Source: Gammaproteobacteria bacterium UBA7310
Lineage (GTDB): Bacteria; Pseudomonadota; Gammaproteobacteria; Pseudomonadales; Ketobacteraceae
NCBI GenBank assembly: GCA_002471665.1
Contig: DKQK01000017.1
Coordinates: 23,008 to 40,303 of the forward strand
Length of the DNA stretch: 17,296 nt
Direction of reading: 5' to 3'
Shown: one piece after another, positions 6,136 through 14,557 of the stretch
Numbering within the stretch: position 1 is the stretch's first letter
Layout of the letters: every line of letters begins with the position of its first letter
Made by a program: the position numbers and the translations under genes
The notes under the pieces: model-generated
Database searches by the model: none
What the model was told of the DNA's origin: nothing
What the model saw: only the letters and a program-made list of their open reading frames with translations

Positions 6136-8064
6136 ATGGAAGATGTGATAGATCCGGTTGCAGTCAGGAAACCGGTAGCCGGGCAGGGGGCTGGGCCTGT
6201 TGCGCAAACGCATAGTTCAGGCCAGCCAAGTCTGGATCAATCCACCGCCTCAAACTTTGTGCGTCACCGGGGGCCGGTGACCAGCACAGCCGATATACCC
6301 GGGCGCCGTATTGTGGTGTCCGGCGGCTATGATGGTGCGGTGGCCTTGTTTGACCTGGATGCGGATTCGGTAACTTTGTTGGGATACCACCGGCACTTGG
6401 TAAATCAGGTGAGCGTGGATCAGATAGGTGGGCAGCGGGCAGCTTCCTGCTCTTCAGACTACTCCGTGTATATCTGGGATCTGGAAACCGGGCAGAGAAT
6501 TCAGGTTCTGCAAGGGCACGCCGACGATGTAGAGGATTTCATTTTTGTCGATACCCACACCGGTGTATCGGCTTCCCGTGATCGCCGGATCATCGTATGG
6601 AACCTGGAAACCGGTGCCATTCGTCATATTCTGGATGCCCATGAGAAAGACGTACTCTCGCTCTCATACAGTGACGGGCTGTTGTATTCGTCGGGTGACG
6701 ATAAAACCCTGAAAGTATGGGATGTGGAACAGGGCCGTCTGCTGAAAAGTTTTGGCCCTTTTGAATTGGAGACCGATACCTGCGCGATTGATCCCGCCCG
6801 CGGCCGGGTGGTGCTGGGTTGTGATGACGGTATTGTCAGGGTGATCGAAGTCAACAGTGGCAAGATTGTCTGCGAGATCGAAGCCCATTCATCCGGTATC
6901 AAAAAGGTCGCCGTGTCACCCACAGGGGATATTCTGTCGGCGGCCTATGATCAAAAGATTATTATCTGGTGTGGTGAAACCTTTGCCCACAAACTGACCT
7001 TGGAAAACGTCAAGCATAAATGGGAGCGATCCTTCAGTTTCTCCTATGATGGTAGCCGGATATACGCGGGGACCTTCGATGGCACCCTGTTGATGTGGAA
7101 TGCGGTGACCGGTGAGCTAACAGGGGAAGCCGGTTCTGACGGCGAAGGTAATGCCTGCTTTAACCGGGTTGCTGCCACGGATAACGGCGCTGTGGTAACA
7201 GTAGCAGACGATGGTTGGATTCGTTTGGCGGCGTTTGATTCAAAATGGGCCCGCTGGATGAATCGTACCTGTCCGGGTAGTGGCAGAATGCTGATGAATG
7301 CGGTGGCCATTGATAACCAGGGTGGCCTTGTTGTATCCGGCGCCCATGATCAGAAGCTGCACCTGTACAGTGTTGATCGATACAACCTGGATAACCACAT
7401 CGAAATTGAATTGAATGAAGGCCCCATTAATTTTATCGACATCGCCACCCAGGAAGGCTATGAACAGAATGCCTTTGTAGCCTGCTACAGCGGAAAAATA
7501 GTCTGCGTGACCCATTCTGGTGAAGTGCGAGCCAGAATGCAGATTCACGAGGGGGCAGTAAAATCCGTTCGCGTCCACCAGCATGAAAAACTGGGAGTAA
7601 GCTGCTCTGCAGATGGAACCTTGTGTTCCTGGACCTTCGATGGCGAGATAGTTAATCACTACTTGGGTCATTCAGCCATTATAAATGATGTTGCCTTCTC
7701 TCCTGATGGTGACCGGATTGCCAGTGTAAGCCGCGATTTTTCCTTGAAGGTCTATGGTTTCTCCGATGCAAAGCTTATCGCGTCAATCGAGCTTGGCCGC
7801 CGTTCTTTGAAATCAGTCTGCTTTGCCTCACGGAATGTGGTTTTGGTGGGTGATTACTGGGGCGGGTTATTTCGTGTGGATTTACAGAGTGGAAAAGTGG
7901 AACGGCAGAAAATTGCAGGCAACGGGCTCAGCAGCCTGACCCGCAGTGGCAACAAGCTGTTTGCAGCATCCTATGATGGCAGCATCTCTGAAATTGATCC
8001 ATCGAATCTAGGTGTTGTGCATCGTATAGAAGCATTGACGCAATGTTTGAATCAAGCAATGTAG
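6136..8064 (+). CDS. WD40 beta-propeller protein, about 14 blades
   Basis: 642 residues, almost entirely WD40-type repeats after a polar N-terminus of about 40 residues. Blades can be followed by endings such as SSDYSVYIWDLETG, SRDRRIIVWNLETG, GDDKTLKVWDVEQG, TFDGTLLMWNAVTG, SADGTLCSWTFDGE and SRDFSLKVYGF. I count about 14 units of 40-45 residues, which fits two seven-bladed propellers. No signal peptide, membrane segment, kinase or other catalytic domain is visible, so it is probably a cytosolic scaffold or sensor. It starts at ATG 6136 with GAGGT upstream and opens the plus-strand operon, ending 10 bases before the rib gene. WD40 scaffolds are not part of known lux systems. A role holding LuxC/LuxE, ACP and KS together is conceivable but is inference. 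Confidence 0.9.
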   Translation: MEDVIDPVAVRKPVAGQGAGPVAQTHSSGQPSLDQSTASNFVRHRGPVTSTADIPGRRIVVSGGYDGAVALFDLDADSVTLLGYHRHLVNQVSVDQIGGQRAASCSSDYSVYIWDLETGQRIQVLQGHADDVEDFIFVDTHTGVSASRDRRIIVWNLETGAIRHILDAHEKDVLSLSYSDGLLYSSGDDKTLKVWDVEQGRLLKSFGPFELETDTCAIDPARGRVVLGCDDGIVRVIEVNSGKIVCEIEAHSSGIKKVAVSPTGDILSAAYDQKIIIWCGETFAHKLTLENVKHKWERSFSFSYDGSRIYAGTFDGTLLMWNAVTGELTGEAGSDGEGNACFNRVAATDNGAVVTVADDGWIRLAAFDSKWARWMNRTCPGSGRMLMNAVAIDNQGGLVVSGAHDQKLHLYSVDRYNLDNHIEIELNEGPINFIDIATQEGYEQNAFVACYSGKIVCVTHSGEVRARMQIHEGAVKSVRVHQHEKLGVSCSADGTLCSWTFDGEIVNHYLGHSAIINDVAFSPDGDRIASVSRDFSLKVYGFSDAKLIASIELGRRSLKSVCFASRNVVLVGDYWGGLFRVDLQSGKVERQKIAGNGLSSLTRSGNKLFAASYDGSISEIDPSNLGVVHRIEALTQCLNQAM

Positions 8065-8074
8065 GGATCTTCGA

Positions 8075-9196
8075 ATGAATATTGAGGATAGGATAGGGCA
8101 GCGGGAGTTTGGCATACTGGCGCACACCAGATTACCAATTTTGACCGGGAAGATGGTTGACGCGGTTGTGTTCGGTACTGAGGCAGACAACCCCGATGTT
8201 ATTGTGCTGATCAACAAGAAACCGGATGTGGAATCGGATCAGGCATTGGTGCGTTTACATAGCGCCTGTATCACCAGTGAGGTTCTGGGATCCACGAAGT
8301 GTGACTGCGCAAGCCAACTCAATCTGGCAATATCCATGATTTCAGAGTCTGATTGGGGCATTCTCGTGTACCTGTTGAAACACGAAGGGCGGGGCATAGG
8401 TCTGGTCAACAAGATCAAGGCCTATGCGCTGCAGAATGAGGGAATGGACACAGTGGATGCCAATGTGGCGCTTGGATTTGGTATTGACGACCGTGACTTC
8501 TCGCCGGCGGTGGAGGCACTTAAGATACTGGGTGTAAAACGGGTTGAGTTGCTGTCCAATAATCCTGAGAAAGAAAAGGCCCTCGATTCATCCGATATCC
8601 AGGTGGTCCAGCGAATATCCATGGATGTGCCTATCAACGAATACAATCGCCAGTACCTTTTCACCAAGAAGCAGCATTTTGGGCACCAGCTGTTTCGGGA
8701 TCCTACGACCGAATTTCTGTCACAGGCAACCTCCATTGATGTGTTTGAGTTTGAAATTTCCCGGTGCGAGCATGGTGCCAGCGCGTTGGCCATGCAAATC
8801 GGGATGGCTGATTCAGGATCTGAAACCAACCCTGAAATAAACAGGGAGAACGTCATCGCCCAGGTTGCGAGTGCCATCAGGCGTTGTGACTGCGTTGGTG
8901 ATTCACCTATCTCCAGAGTTGAAGATGATCGCTTTATACTGTTCCTGCCCAATAAAGAGATTGGGGCCGCACACCAGGCGGCTAAAGAGTTGCAAAAAGC
9001 CATAGCCAGAATAATCCTGCCAGGCCAGGCTGAAGGATCGGGCTCGTCATTGCGCATGAACTTCGGCATCGCCCATGGCCCGGCAGGTGAAAGCGCGGCG
9101 GCTGTAGTGGTGGATGCCATCAGTGCATTGGATCTGTCTCTGAATGGTGGAGATCCGATCATGATTTACAATGAAAGCCGTGCCTGTTCGGCGTAA
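8075..9196 (+). CDS. ribA: GTP cyclohydrolase II (RibA-like) fused to a degenerate GGDEF domain
   Basis: Residues about 13-207 form a GTP cyclohydrolase II, the first step of riboflavin synthesis. Zinc cysteines are Cys65, Cys76 and Cys78 (CITSEVLGSTKCDC); HEGRGIGL (103-110), Tyr117 in KAYALQ and Arg140 in DDRDF match E. coli Tyr105 and Arg128; LLSNNPEK and NEYNRQYL follow. No RibB domain is present. Residues about 209-366 read like a GGDEF domain: DPTTEFL at its start, VIAQVASAIRRCD, then SRVEDDRFILFLP where an active enzyme has RLGGDEF, and ALDLSLNGGDPIMIY at the end. The signature is lost, so no diguanylate cyclase activity is expected; it may bind GTP or a dinucleotide, or aid dimerisation. 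ATG 8075 has AGGG 8 bases upstream. Rib genes beside lux genes are known in Photobacterium, which fits FMN supply. The fusion itself is unfamiliar to me. Confidence 0.88.
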   Translation: MNIEDRIGQREFGILAHTRLPILTGKMVDAVVFGTEADNPDVIVLINKKPDVESDQALVRLHSACITSEVLGSTKCDCASQLNLAISMISESDWGILVYLLKHEGRGIGLVNKIKAYALQNEGMDTVDANVALGFGIDDRDFSPAVEALKILGVKRVELLSNNPEKEKALDSSDIQVVQRISMDVPINEYNRQYLFTKKQHFGHQLFRDPTTEFLSQATSIDVFEFEISRCEHGASALAMQIGMADSGSETNPEINRENVIAQVASAIRRCDCVGDSPISRVEDDRFILFLPNKEIGAAHQAAKELQKAIARIILPGQAEGSGSSLRMNFGIAHGPAGESAAAVVVDAISALDLSLNGGDPIMIYNESRACSA

Positions 9197-9224
9197 GAGA
9201 TAATTCTTTCTATAGGGGGTAGCA

Positions 9225-9518
9225 ATGCCAGGTCAGGATGAAATACTCGAGAAAGTGATCGAGATAATCAGGGACTCAATGTATGTGGAATCGGAGATTA
9301 CCGCAAACAGTCACCTGATTGAGGATCTGCATGCAGAGTCGATGGATGTTGTGTGTATCGGCATGGAGCTGGAAGAGGCGTTTGGTGTCACCATTGAGCA
9401 GGCTCAGGCTGAAAAGTTGCAGACCGTTCAATTAATCGTGGACTTTGTCCGTGAATCCATGGCGCAGGCTGAAAGCGCCGGCTCAGCGGTTGCGGAAACC
9501 GCCAACATAGAGGCATAG
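9225..9518 (+). CDS. Acyl carrier protein
   Basis: 97 residues with the ACP four-helix pattern: a first helix with EILEKVIEIIRDS, then LIEDLHAESMDVV with the phosphopantetheine site at Ser39, then ELEEAFGVTI and a last helix ending near FVRESM. The site reads AESMD instead of the common ADSLD, but serine and spacing are kept. About 15 Ala/Glu-rich residues extend past the usual end. It starts at ATG 9225 with GGGGG about 5 bases upstream, 28 bases after ribA and 13 before the ketosynthase. Next to KS and FabZ genes and a LuxD acyltransferase, it is probably a cluster-dedicated carrier distinct from the housekeeping AcpP. Confidence 0.92.
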   Translation: MPGQDEILEKVIEIIRDSMYVESEITANSHLIEDLHAESMDVVCIGMELEEAFGVTIEQAQAEKLQTVQLIVDFVRESMAQAESAGSAVAETANIEA

Positions 9519-9531
9519 GTGGATTAGCGTT

Positions 9532-10884
9532 ATGCGAAGGGTGGTAGTCACAGGGCTCGGTGCTTTATCAAGCTATGGCCAGGGTGTTGACACACTCTGG
9601 TCTAATCTTTTGCAGAATAATTCGGTGCTGGAGCCCATTCCGGGCCACTGGGATGATTATGCCAATTACCGCTCGAGAGTGATAAGCCCTTTGCCGGATT
9701 TTGATTATCTTGCCAGTGGTTTCAAACGGTATGAGCTGCGATCCTACGACCGGGTGGCAATGAATGCCATTGTTGCCGCCAGAGAAGCCATAGAGCATGC
9801 CGGATTTAATCTGTCTTTAACACGCCCTAAAATTAATGGCTTCAGTATTGATGGCCAGGATCCCACACGGGCAGGCGTTTACTTTGGTACGGGTGTGGGC
9901 GGTGTCAACAGCTTTATTGATAATATCCTGCACCACTACTGTTATGAGCCGATCAAGTCGATTGCTACTCATTATGGTGCCGATGAACAGTACCAGAATC
10001 TGCACGCTGACCTGAACCGGATGGTGCATCCGAAACGGGTGGATCATTTTGCGGTTCCCAGATTTATGCCCAATGCGCCGGCAGCGGCGGTCGGTATAAA
10101 AATGGGCACGCAGGGCCCCGCGCAAAATTTCAGCCTGGCGTGTGCCTCCGGCACCGCCGCAATCGGGCGGGGTTACCAGGATGTGCGCAGCGGTAGTGTG
10201 GATTTAGCCATTACCGGTGGCGTGGAGTTTCTGAGAGATCCTGCGGGGTCCATGTTTCGCGGCTTTGATTTAGCAGGCACTTTGATGTCTGGAGACGACT
10301 TGCCGATGGATGCCCTCAATCGGCCGTTTGATAGAAAGCGATCGGGATTTTTGTTCAGTGAAGGGGGGGCTGCATCGTTGATTCTTGAAGAATATGAACA
10401 CGCCGTGGCCCGCGGCGCCCCCATTATCGCCGAGATTTGCGCCTACGCTGAGACCTTTGACGCCCACAGTATCATGAGCATCGAAGAATCCGGATCTCAG
10501 ATCAGGAGACTGATACAATGCGTGACAGCGGATGCTGGATTGTCTCCGGCGGACATCGACTACGTTAACGCACATGGTACAGGCACCACGCTCAATGACG
10601 AAATCGAAAGTGCTGCAATTGAAAGTACGTTCGGTAACAATGTGCTGGTGAATTCCACCAAAGCGCTGCTTGGCCATACGATTGGAGCCAGTGGCGCGTT
10701 CGAAGCGCTGGTATCGGTGCTGAGTATCGCCCACCAGACCACCCATTGTTGTCGTAACCTGGATGAGCCCATCCGGGATCTTAATTTTGTGCGAACCCAG
10801 GATAACCACACCATTGAAACGGCGTATTCACAGTCGTTCGCCTTTGGCGGACATAACTGCGCGCTGCTCTTTGCCAGAAGTTGA
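9532..10884 (+). CDS. Beta-ketoacyl-ACP synthase (KAS I/II, FabB/FabF type)
   Basis: Carries out the decarboxylative condensation of malonyl-ACP with an acyl chain. All active-site elements are visible: Cys204 in SLACASGTAA, His348 in NAHGTGT, Lys377 and His382 in STKALLGHTIGASG, and the C-terminal FAFGGHN loop. The His-His-Cys set means an elongating KS, not a chain-length-factor partner. At 450 residues it is about 40 longer than FabF. The surplus falls around 130-180, near the entry/dimer region, which could alter chain-length choice. The ATG at 9532 has an AGGTGGA about 10 bases upstream, and the stop is followed at once by the dehydratase gene. No ketoreductase, enoyl reductase or malonyl transferase is in the window, so those steps would be borrowed from primary metabolism. 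Confidence 0.93.
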   Translation: MRRVVVTGLGALSSYGQGVDTLWSNLLQNNSVLEPIPGHWDDYANYRSRVISPLPDFDYLASGFKRYELRSYDRVAMNAIVAAREAIEHAGFNLSLTRPKINGFSIDGQDPTRAGVYFGTGVGGVNSFIDNILHHYCYEPIKSIATHYGADEQYQNLHADLNRMVHPKRVDHFAVPRFMPNAPAAAVGIKMGTQGPAQNFSLACASGTAAIGRGYQDVRSGSVDLAITGGVEFLRDPAGSMFRGFDLAGTLMSGDDLPMDALNRPFDRKRSGFLFSEGGAASLILEEYEHAVARGAPIIAEICAYAETFDAHSIMSIEESGSQIRRLIQCVTADAGLSPADIDYVNAHGTGTTLNDEIESAAIESTFGNNVLVNSTKALLGHTIGASGAFEALVSVLSIAHQTTHCCRNLDEPIRDLNFVRTQDNHTIETAYSQSFAFGGHNCALLFARS

Positions 10885-10895
10885 GCCCCCGTTTT

Positions 10896-11387
10896 ATGAG
10901 CCTGATTCAGGATAATCCATTCGGCGCCCACCAGATTCTGCAGCTGTTGCCGCATAAATACCCTTTTGTCTTTATTGATCAGGTGCGATCTCTGGACCTG
11001 GACAACAAGACCATTCTCTGTGAAAAGCTGGTATCACTCAGTGAGCCCAGCCTGCAGGGCCATTTCCCCGGTGACCCCATTTTTCCAGGGGTATTGATCA
11101 TCGAGGCCCTGGCCCAGGCCAGCGGGATTCTTACCGGCTGTTTAGAGCACGGGATACACGGCGATGTGGAGGACTTTGACTCACTGTTGAGCACCTTTCA
11201 AAAGGCGAAGCTGTATCTGGTGGAATCCAACGTGCGAAACCATAGAAAGGTGGTACCCGGCTGTGTGCTGCTACTGAAAGCCAAGGTCTCCCGTCAGAAA
11301 GAGAACGTCTATCGTTTTGAAGTGGAAGCCCAGGTGGATTTTGAAACTGCCGCACGGGGTTTCATCATGCTGGCGCTCGACCGCTAA
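10896..11387 (+). CDS. FabZ-type 3-hydroxyacyl-ACP dehydratase
   Basis: Hot-dog fold dehydratase that removes water from 3-hydroxyacyl-ACP. It has LLPHKYPFVFIDQV (17-30), the catalytic His56 in QGHFPGDPIFPG and Glu70 in IIEALAQASG, in the order and spacing of FabZ. 163 residues from ATG 10896 is close to FabZ (about 145-155). A TTG at 10881 overlapping the KS stop is an alternative that would add five residues. The gene follows the ketosynthase by 11 bases. With the KS and ACP it would supply two of the four elongation reactions for a dedicated acyl chain; whether the double bond is then reduced cannot be told from here. Confidence 0.93.
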   Translation: MSLIQDNPFGAHQILQLLPHKYPFVFIDQVRSLDLDNKTILCEKLVSLSEPSLQGHFPGDPIFPGVLIIEALAQASGILTGCLEHGIHGDVEDFDSLLSTFQKAKLYLVESNVRNHRKVVPGCVLLLKAKVSRQKENVYRFEVEAQVDFETAARGFIMLALDR

Positions 11388-11502
11388 ACCCGGGGGAATG
11401 CAGCGCGGTATGAAAATCGGCCGAGGTCGTTTATGATTCAGATGGGAACCGCCTGGCTGCCGTCAGTGTTGAATACTCTCGGATAGGATCAAGGATAAGC
11501 AC

Positions 11503-12429
11503 ATGGAGAACAGGTACCGGATACTGGTAGAAGGGGCCCTTTCCGGCTTCGCGCACGTTGCCAACCATAAAAGCCAGCAGTGGTTTAATGCGCATTTTCC
11601 CGCTGCAGTACTGGCCGGGGTATCGATTCTAACGGAATTCACGGATCTCACCGATGACTGTAGTGCGGGCATCGAGCGCAGCATTCACCATGTTATAGAT
11701 ACTCACCAGGAATTCTTCGCCTGCTCCTTATTTGATGACCATCAATTTGAAACCATAGCCCCTGATGTGGCCTGTTCCAGATTAGAACAGGCGTTACTTG
11801 ATAACGCTCGATGCCTTACTTCTTCCGGGCATGGTGTGATTTTTGGAACGCTGGGCATAAAATTCATTTTGGCGTTGGGAAAACCGGTTCCTTCGAACAT
11901 TATCGAAGCGCTGGAAACCATCATTGCCTGGACCGAAGAGGATAATCCAAAGCGATATTATGGCGTAGCGGACTATAAAGCCCAGGCGGTTGCGTTGGGC
12001 GAAGTTGCCTCTGTCCATGATGTCGATGCCGCCATTGACGTTATCCTGGCGAACCAGGATTGCGTTTTCCCGGATCAGAGCATTGCCGGTGAACATTATT
12101 TCTTTACCGGCGACAAACTTCACGAGTTAACCCACGCTCAGGCGCTCCATTGGCTTAACCAACTGGGTTATACCCAGCTGGCCAGCGCGGGCCTTGAGAA
12201 CCTGAAGCAACAACTGGTGTTGAATCGCCAGGCACCGGACAAAGGGGAGTGCCACCGGTTGCAGGTTTACCTGGACCCATTTATGGAAGCGTTCTGGACG
12301 CGGCCCTTTTCCGATCCTCACCACATTAAACTGGCCGGTGCCGTTATGGAGTTTTCACGGCGGCGTAACCCCAGGCAAGCAGCCGGATTTCTTAAGGATG
12401 TGGCGGTTTATTGGGAATTGTTACCCTAA
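11503..12429 (+). CDS. Protein of unknown function (308 aa), last gene of the plus-strand operon
   Basis: I do not recognise a family. It is a soluble-looking, apparently mostly helical protein with no signal peptide or membrane segment. Histidines and tryptophans are scattered in motifs such as FAHVANHKSQQWFNAHF (16-32), SGHGVIFGTLGIKF near 107, ELTHAQALHWLNQLGY near 207 and RRRNPRQAAGF near the end. No nucleotide-binding or classical catalytic motif is obvious. The ATG at 11503 has AAGGA about 8 bases upstream. It is separated from the dehydratase by 115 bases, more than other gaps in this operon, so an internal promoter cannot be excluded. Its stop lies only 20 bases from that of the convergent FAH gene. 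Position makes it a candidate for a cluster-specific function. Confidence 0.75.
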   Translation: MENRYRILVEGALSGFAHVANHKSQQWFNAHFPAAVLAGVSILTEFTDLTDDCSAGIERSIHHVIDTHQEFFACSLFDDHQFETIAPDVACSRLEQALLDNARCLTSSGHGVIFGTLGIKFILALGKPVPSNIIEALETIIAWTEEDNPKRYYGVADYKAQAVALGEVASVHDVDAAIDVILANQDCVFPDQSIAGEHYFFTGDKLHELTHAQALHWLNQLGYTQLASAGLENLKQQLVLNRQAPDKGECHRLQVYLDPFMEAFWTRPFSDPHHIKLAGAVMEFSRRRNPRQAAGFLKDVAVYWELLP

Positions 12430-12449
12430 GAGATTTGCTGCTGCACGCA

Positions 12450-13409
12450 TTAACCGTCGCCAGTGATTACATGGATTTGTTCACCCAGATTAATGACCCC
12501 GTCCCGACTGGCGATGGTGGATTTTACCCGGTCGCCCAGCTTGAGATACTGCGGCCGTTTTTTCTGGCCCTTGATGAACAGATCCCATTTTTTGGCTTCC
12601 GGCAGTAAAGCAGACAACTTGACCAGTGCCGCCGAGGGCAGGCCAAGGGCACAGCCGGAGGGTGTGCCTGTCATCACCACATCGCCAGGCTGGAAATCGT
12701 GGATCTGGGAAAATTCGGTGAGGGTTTCCGCCGGCTTATGCACCAGATTTTCGGTGCTGTCGTACTGACGTCGTTCCCCATTTACTGTTAAGGTCAACTG
12801 CAGCTTGTGCAGGTAATGGAGTTCGTCCTTATCCAACAGACACAGGATTGGGCCCAGTGGGCAAAAGGTACGGTAGCTCTTGCCTTTGTGGAATTGCATT
12901 TGGGGAATCTGGACATCACGGGCCGACACATCGTTGCCGATACAAATCCCGGCTACGAAGTCGTGCAGATTGTTGTTCGTGATCTCTAGAGGGCCGTGGG
13001 TGCTTTTACCCAGCACCAATGTCAGCTCAATCTCATAATCCAGCAATTGCACATGCCTGGGCTTCACGATGTTACCGTTTGGCCCGGTGATGGCGGCGGT
13101 GGACTTGGTGAAAAACATATTGAAATTCTTTTCATCGGGATTCATCCCGGAATCGATCATGTGCTGGCGGTAATTTGCACCCTGGCACAACACCTTGGCA
13201 GGCGCAGTGATGGGTGACAGCAAGGTTACAGTGTCCAGCGCCACAGGGTCCGCACGGTTGGAGGCTGCGGCCTTAATGGTTTCCCGGCCCTGTTCCAGCA
13301 ACGCCTGGGTGGTTGTGCAATCGATGTCGAGTGGAAACACCTGTTGGTTTTCCAACAGCCCCCAGCGCTGAGTGCCGGCGAGAGTAAAACGGACTATATT
13401 CAGTGCCAC
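12450..13409 (-). CDS. Fumarylacetoacetate hydrolase (FAH) family protein
   Basis: 319 residues with an N-terminal cap-like part and the FAH fold from about residue 70. PAKVLCQGANYRQH (70-83) begins the core, DYEIELTLVLG (about 124-134) gives the acidic metal ligands, GNDVSARDVQ and the lysine in HKGKSYRTFCPLGP follow, and GDVVMTGTPSG (about 240-250) closes it. The family includes hydrolases, decarboxylases and isomerases acting on beta-diketo acids of ring-fission pathways. Here it probably processes the product of the neighbouring extradiol dioxygenase. The start is GTG 13409 with a perfect AGGAGG 5 bases upstream (13415-13420). It lies 15 bases after the dioxygenase and should share its promoter. 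The exact reaction is not determined. Confidence 0.9.
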   Translation of the reverse strand: MALNIVRFTLAGTQRWGLLENQQVFPLDIDCTTTQALLEQGRETIKAAASNRADPVALDTVTLLSPITAPAKVLCQGANYRQHMIDSGMNPDEKNFNMFFTKSTAAITGPNGNIVKPRHVQLLDYEIELTLVLGKSTHGPLEITNNNLHDFVAGICIGNDVSARDVQIPQMQFHKGKSYRTFCPLGPILCLLDKDELHYLHKLQLTLTVNGERRQYDSTENLVHKPAETLTEFSQIHDFQPGDVVMTGTPSGCALGLPSAALVKLSALLPEAKKWDLFIKGQKKRPQYLKLGDRVKSTIASRDGVINLGEQIHVITGDG

Positions 13410-13424
13410 AATGGCCTCCTGGTA

Positions 13425-14498
13425 TCAGGCAAACAGTTTTGCCAGCGTCATGAGTTTGCGTAAGGTCAGGTCCGGGCTTTTGCGTAAGTGATGCACCGTA
13501 GCCCGAAGCGTTGCGGGGGTTAATTTGGGCTTGGTAAAACTGCCCGGCATTTTCTGGCCCCACTGAGACATGGCGTCGCGGCTCAGCGGATAAACCCCCA
13601 TTGGGGCGTCTGCCGTGAACACATCGCCATCACAATAGTGTTCCAGTTTGAATCCCCAGGGATCCTGCCAGTAATCAAAAATCTGACTGCCCAGAATGTG
13701 GCGTCCGATGCCCCAGGCGTGCTTCCAGCCCCGTTCCCGCAACACCCGTTGACCCACGCCCACCGCATCGGCGTCCACCAGTTCATAGGCGCTGTGACTG
13801 TAGGCTGGCATGATGCCCTGGGCCATGGCCATGGTGTGATGGTCAGCGGGGGTGTCCCCCAGATCCAGGCGCATAAAGACCACTCCCGGTGAGCCATCGG
13901 GGAACACCTGCACATCGCTGGGAATAAAACCAAAGTGTTGGGTGTACCAGCCGCAGGTGGCCTGAAAATCCGCTACTTCCAATACCACATGACCCAGCTT
14001 CAACACCTCCGGTGCTGCCAGTGGCGGGCGCTGGGTTGCATTGACTCGCGGTGTTTGCTGGGCGTAGTTGAGATCCAATGGGGCGCGATGAGGTCGTGGC
14101 GCCACCGGTGTTTGATCGCTCACGGCTTCCACTATAAATCCGGACGGGTCCTGCAGTCGCACGCATTGCCCTCCACCGGGATGGGGCGCAGTATGAATGC
14201 TGGAGGCTCCCGCGAGTGCTGCCAGTTTCTGCAGATCATCAGCAGCGCTCACTTCCAGCCCAAAACCCACGAAGCGCGGCTGGTCACCGCGGCGGGCGCA
14301 GTAGCAAAAGGGCTCGGTTCCCGTTCCGCGCAGATACAGGGCATCGGCTTCCCGGTGCGCTACGGTCAGGCCGAAATCCACCAGGAAGGTTTCTGCACGA
14401 TTCAGATCCGGTAATTCGAACAGCAGGTAAGCCAGTTTTTGCGCCTTCACGGTGGGCGCGGGATCTCGGCTGGGTTGTGGTGTGGTGAGCTGAACCAT
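13425..14498 (-). CDS. VOC-family extradiol ring-cleavage dioxygenase (catechol 2,3-dioxygenase-like)
   Basis: 357 residues in two VOC modules (about 20-130 and 165-290), typical of type I extradiol dioxygenases, which cleave catechols next to the hydroxyls using Fe(II) and O2. The likely metal triad is His170 in LGHVVLEV, His235 in YSHSAYEL and Glu286 in FKLEHYCDGD. The N-terminal module lacks such ligands, as usual. About 50 basic, Leu-rich residues follow the second module. ATG 14498 is preferred: AGAGGA lies upstream and a strong promoter lies just beyond. The frame stays open on to 16076 but that part is antisense to the monooxygenase. First gene of a two-gene operon with FAH. Confidence 0.92.
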   Translation of the reverse strand: MVQLTTPQPSRDPAPTVKAQKLAYLLFELPDLNRAETFLVDFGLTVAHREADALYLRGTGTEPFCYCARRGDQPRFVGFGLEVSAADDLQKLAALAGASSIHTAPHPGGGQCVRLQDPSGFIVEAVSDQTPVAPRPHRAPLDLNYAQQTPRVNATQRPPLAAPEVLKLGHVVLEVADFQATCGWYTQHFGFIPSDVQVFPDGSPGVVFMRLDLGDTPADHHTMAMAQGIMPAYSHSAYELVDADAVGVGQRVLRERGWKHAWGIGRHILGSQIFDYWQDPWGFKLEHYCDGDVFTADAPMGVYPLSRDAMSQWGQKMPGSFTKPKLTPATLRATVHHLRKSPDLTLRKLMTLAKLFA

Positions 14499-14527
14499 GA
14501 AAGCTATCCTCTGCTGATATTTATTGC

Positions 14528-14557
14528 AATATATCCCAATATTGAAATTTGTGTCAA
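14528..14557 (-). promoter_or_regulatory. Sigma70-type promoter of the dioxygenase-FAH operon
   Basis: On the minus strand a perfect TTGACA (14552-14557) is followed, after 18 bases, by TATATT (14528-14533), five of six to consensus. The predicted start is about 20 bases before the dioxygenase ATG, leaving room for its SD. An operator-like palindrome (14536-14545) lies inside the spacer. Confidence 0.75.

Noticed and set aside
8075..9196. RibA-like enzyme might make the formylated product (FAPy) because of a Tyr to Met change, as described for one Streptomyces enzyme
   Set aside because: The catalytic tyrosine (E. coli Tyr105 equivalent) is kept as Tyr117. The visible Met is in GMDT, a position that varies (Tyr or Leu) among ordinary GTP cyclohydrolase II proteins.
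12430..12449. Terminator between the convergent unknown gene and FAH gene
   Set aside because: The 20-base gap has no inverted repeat or T-run that I can see.
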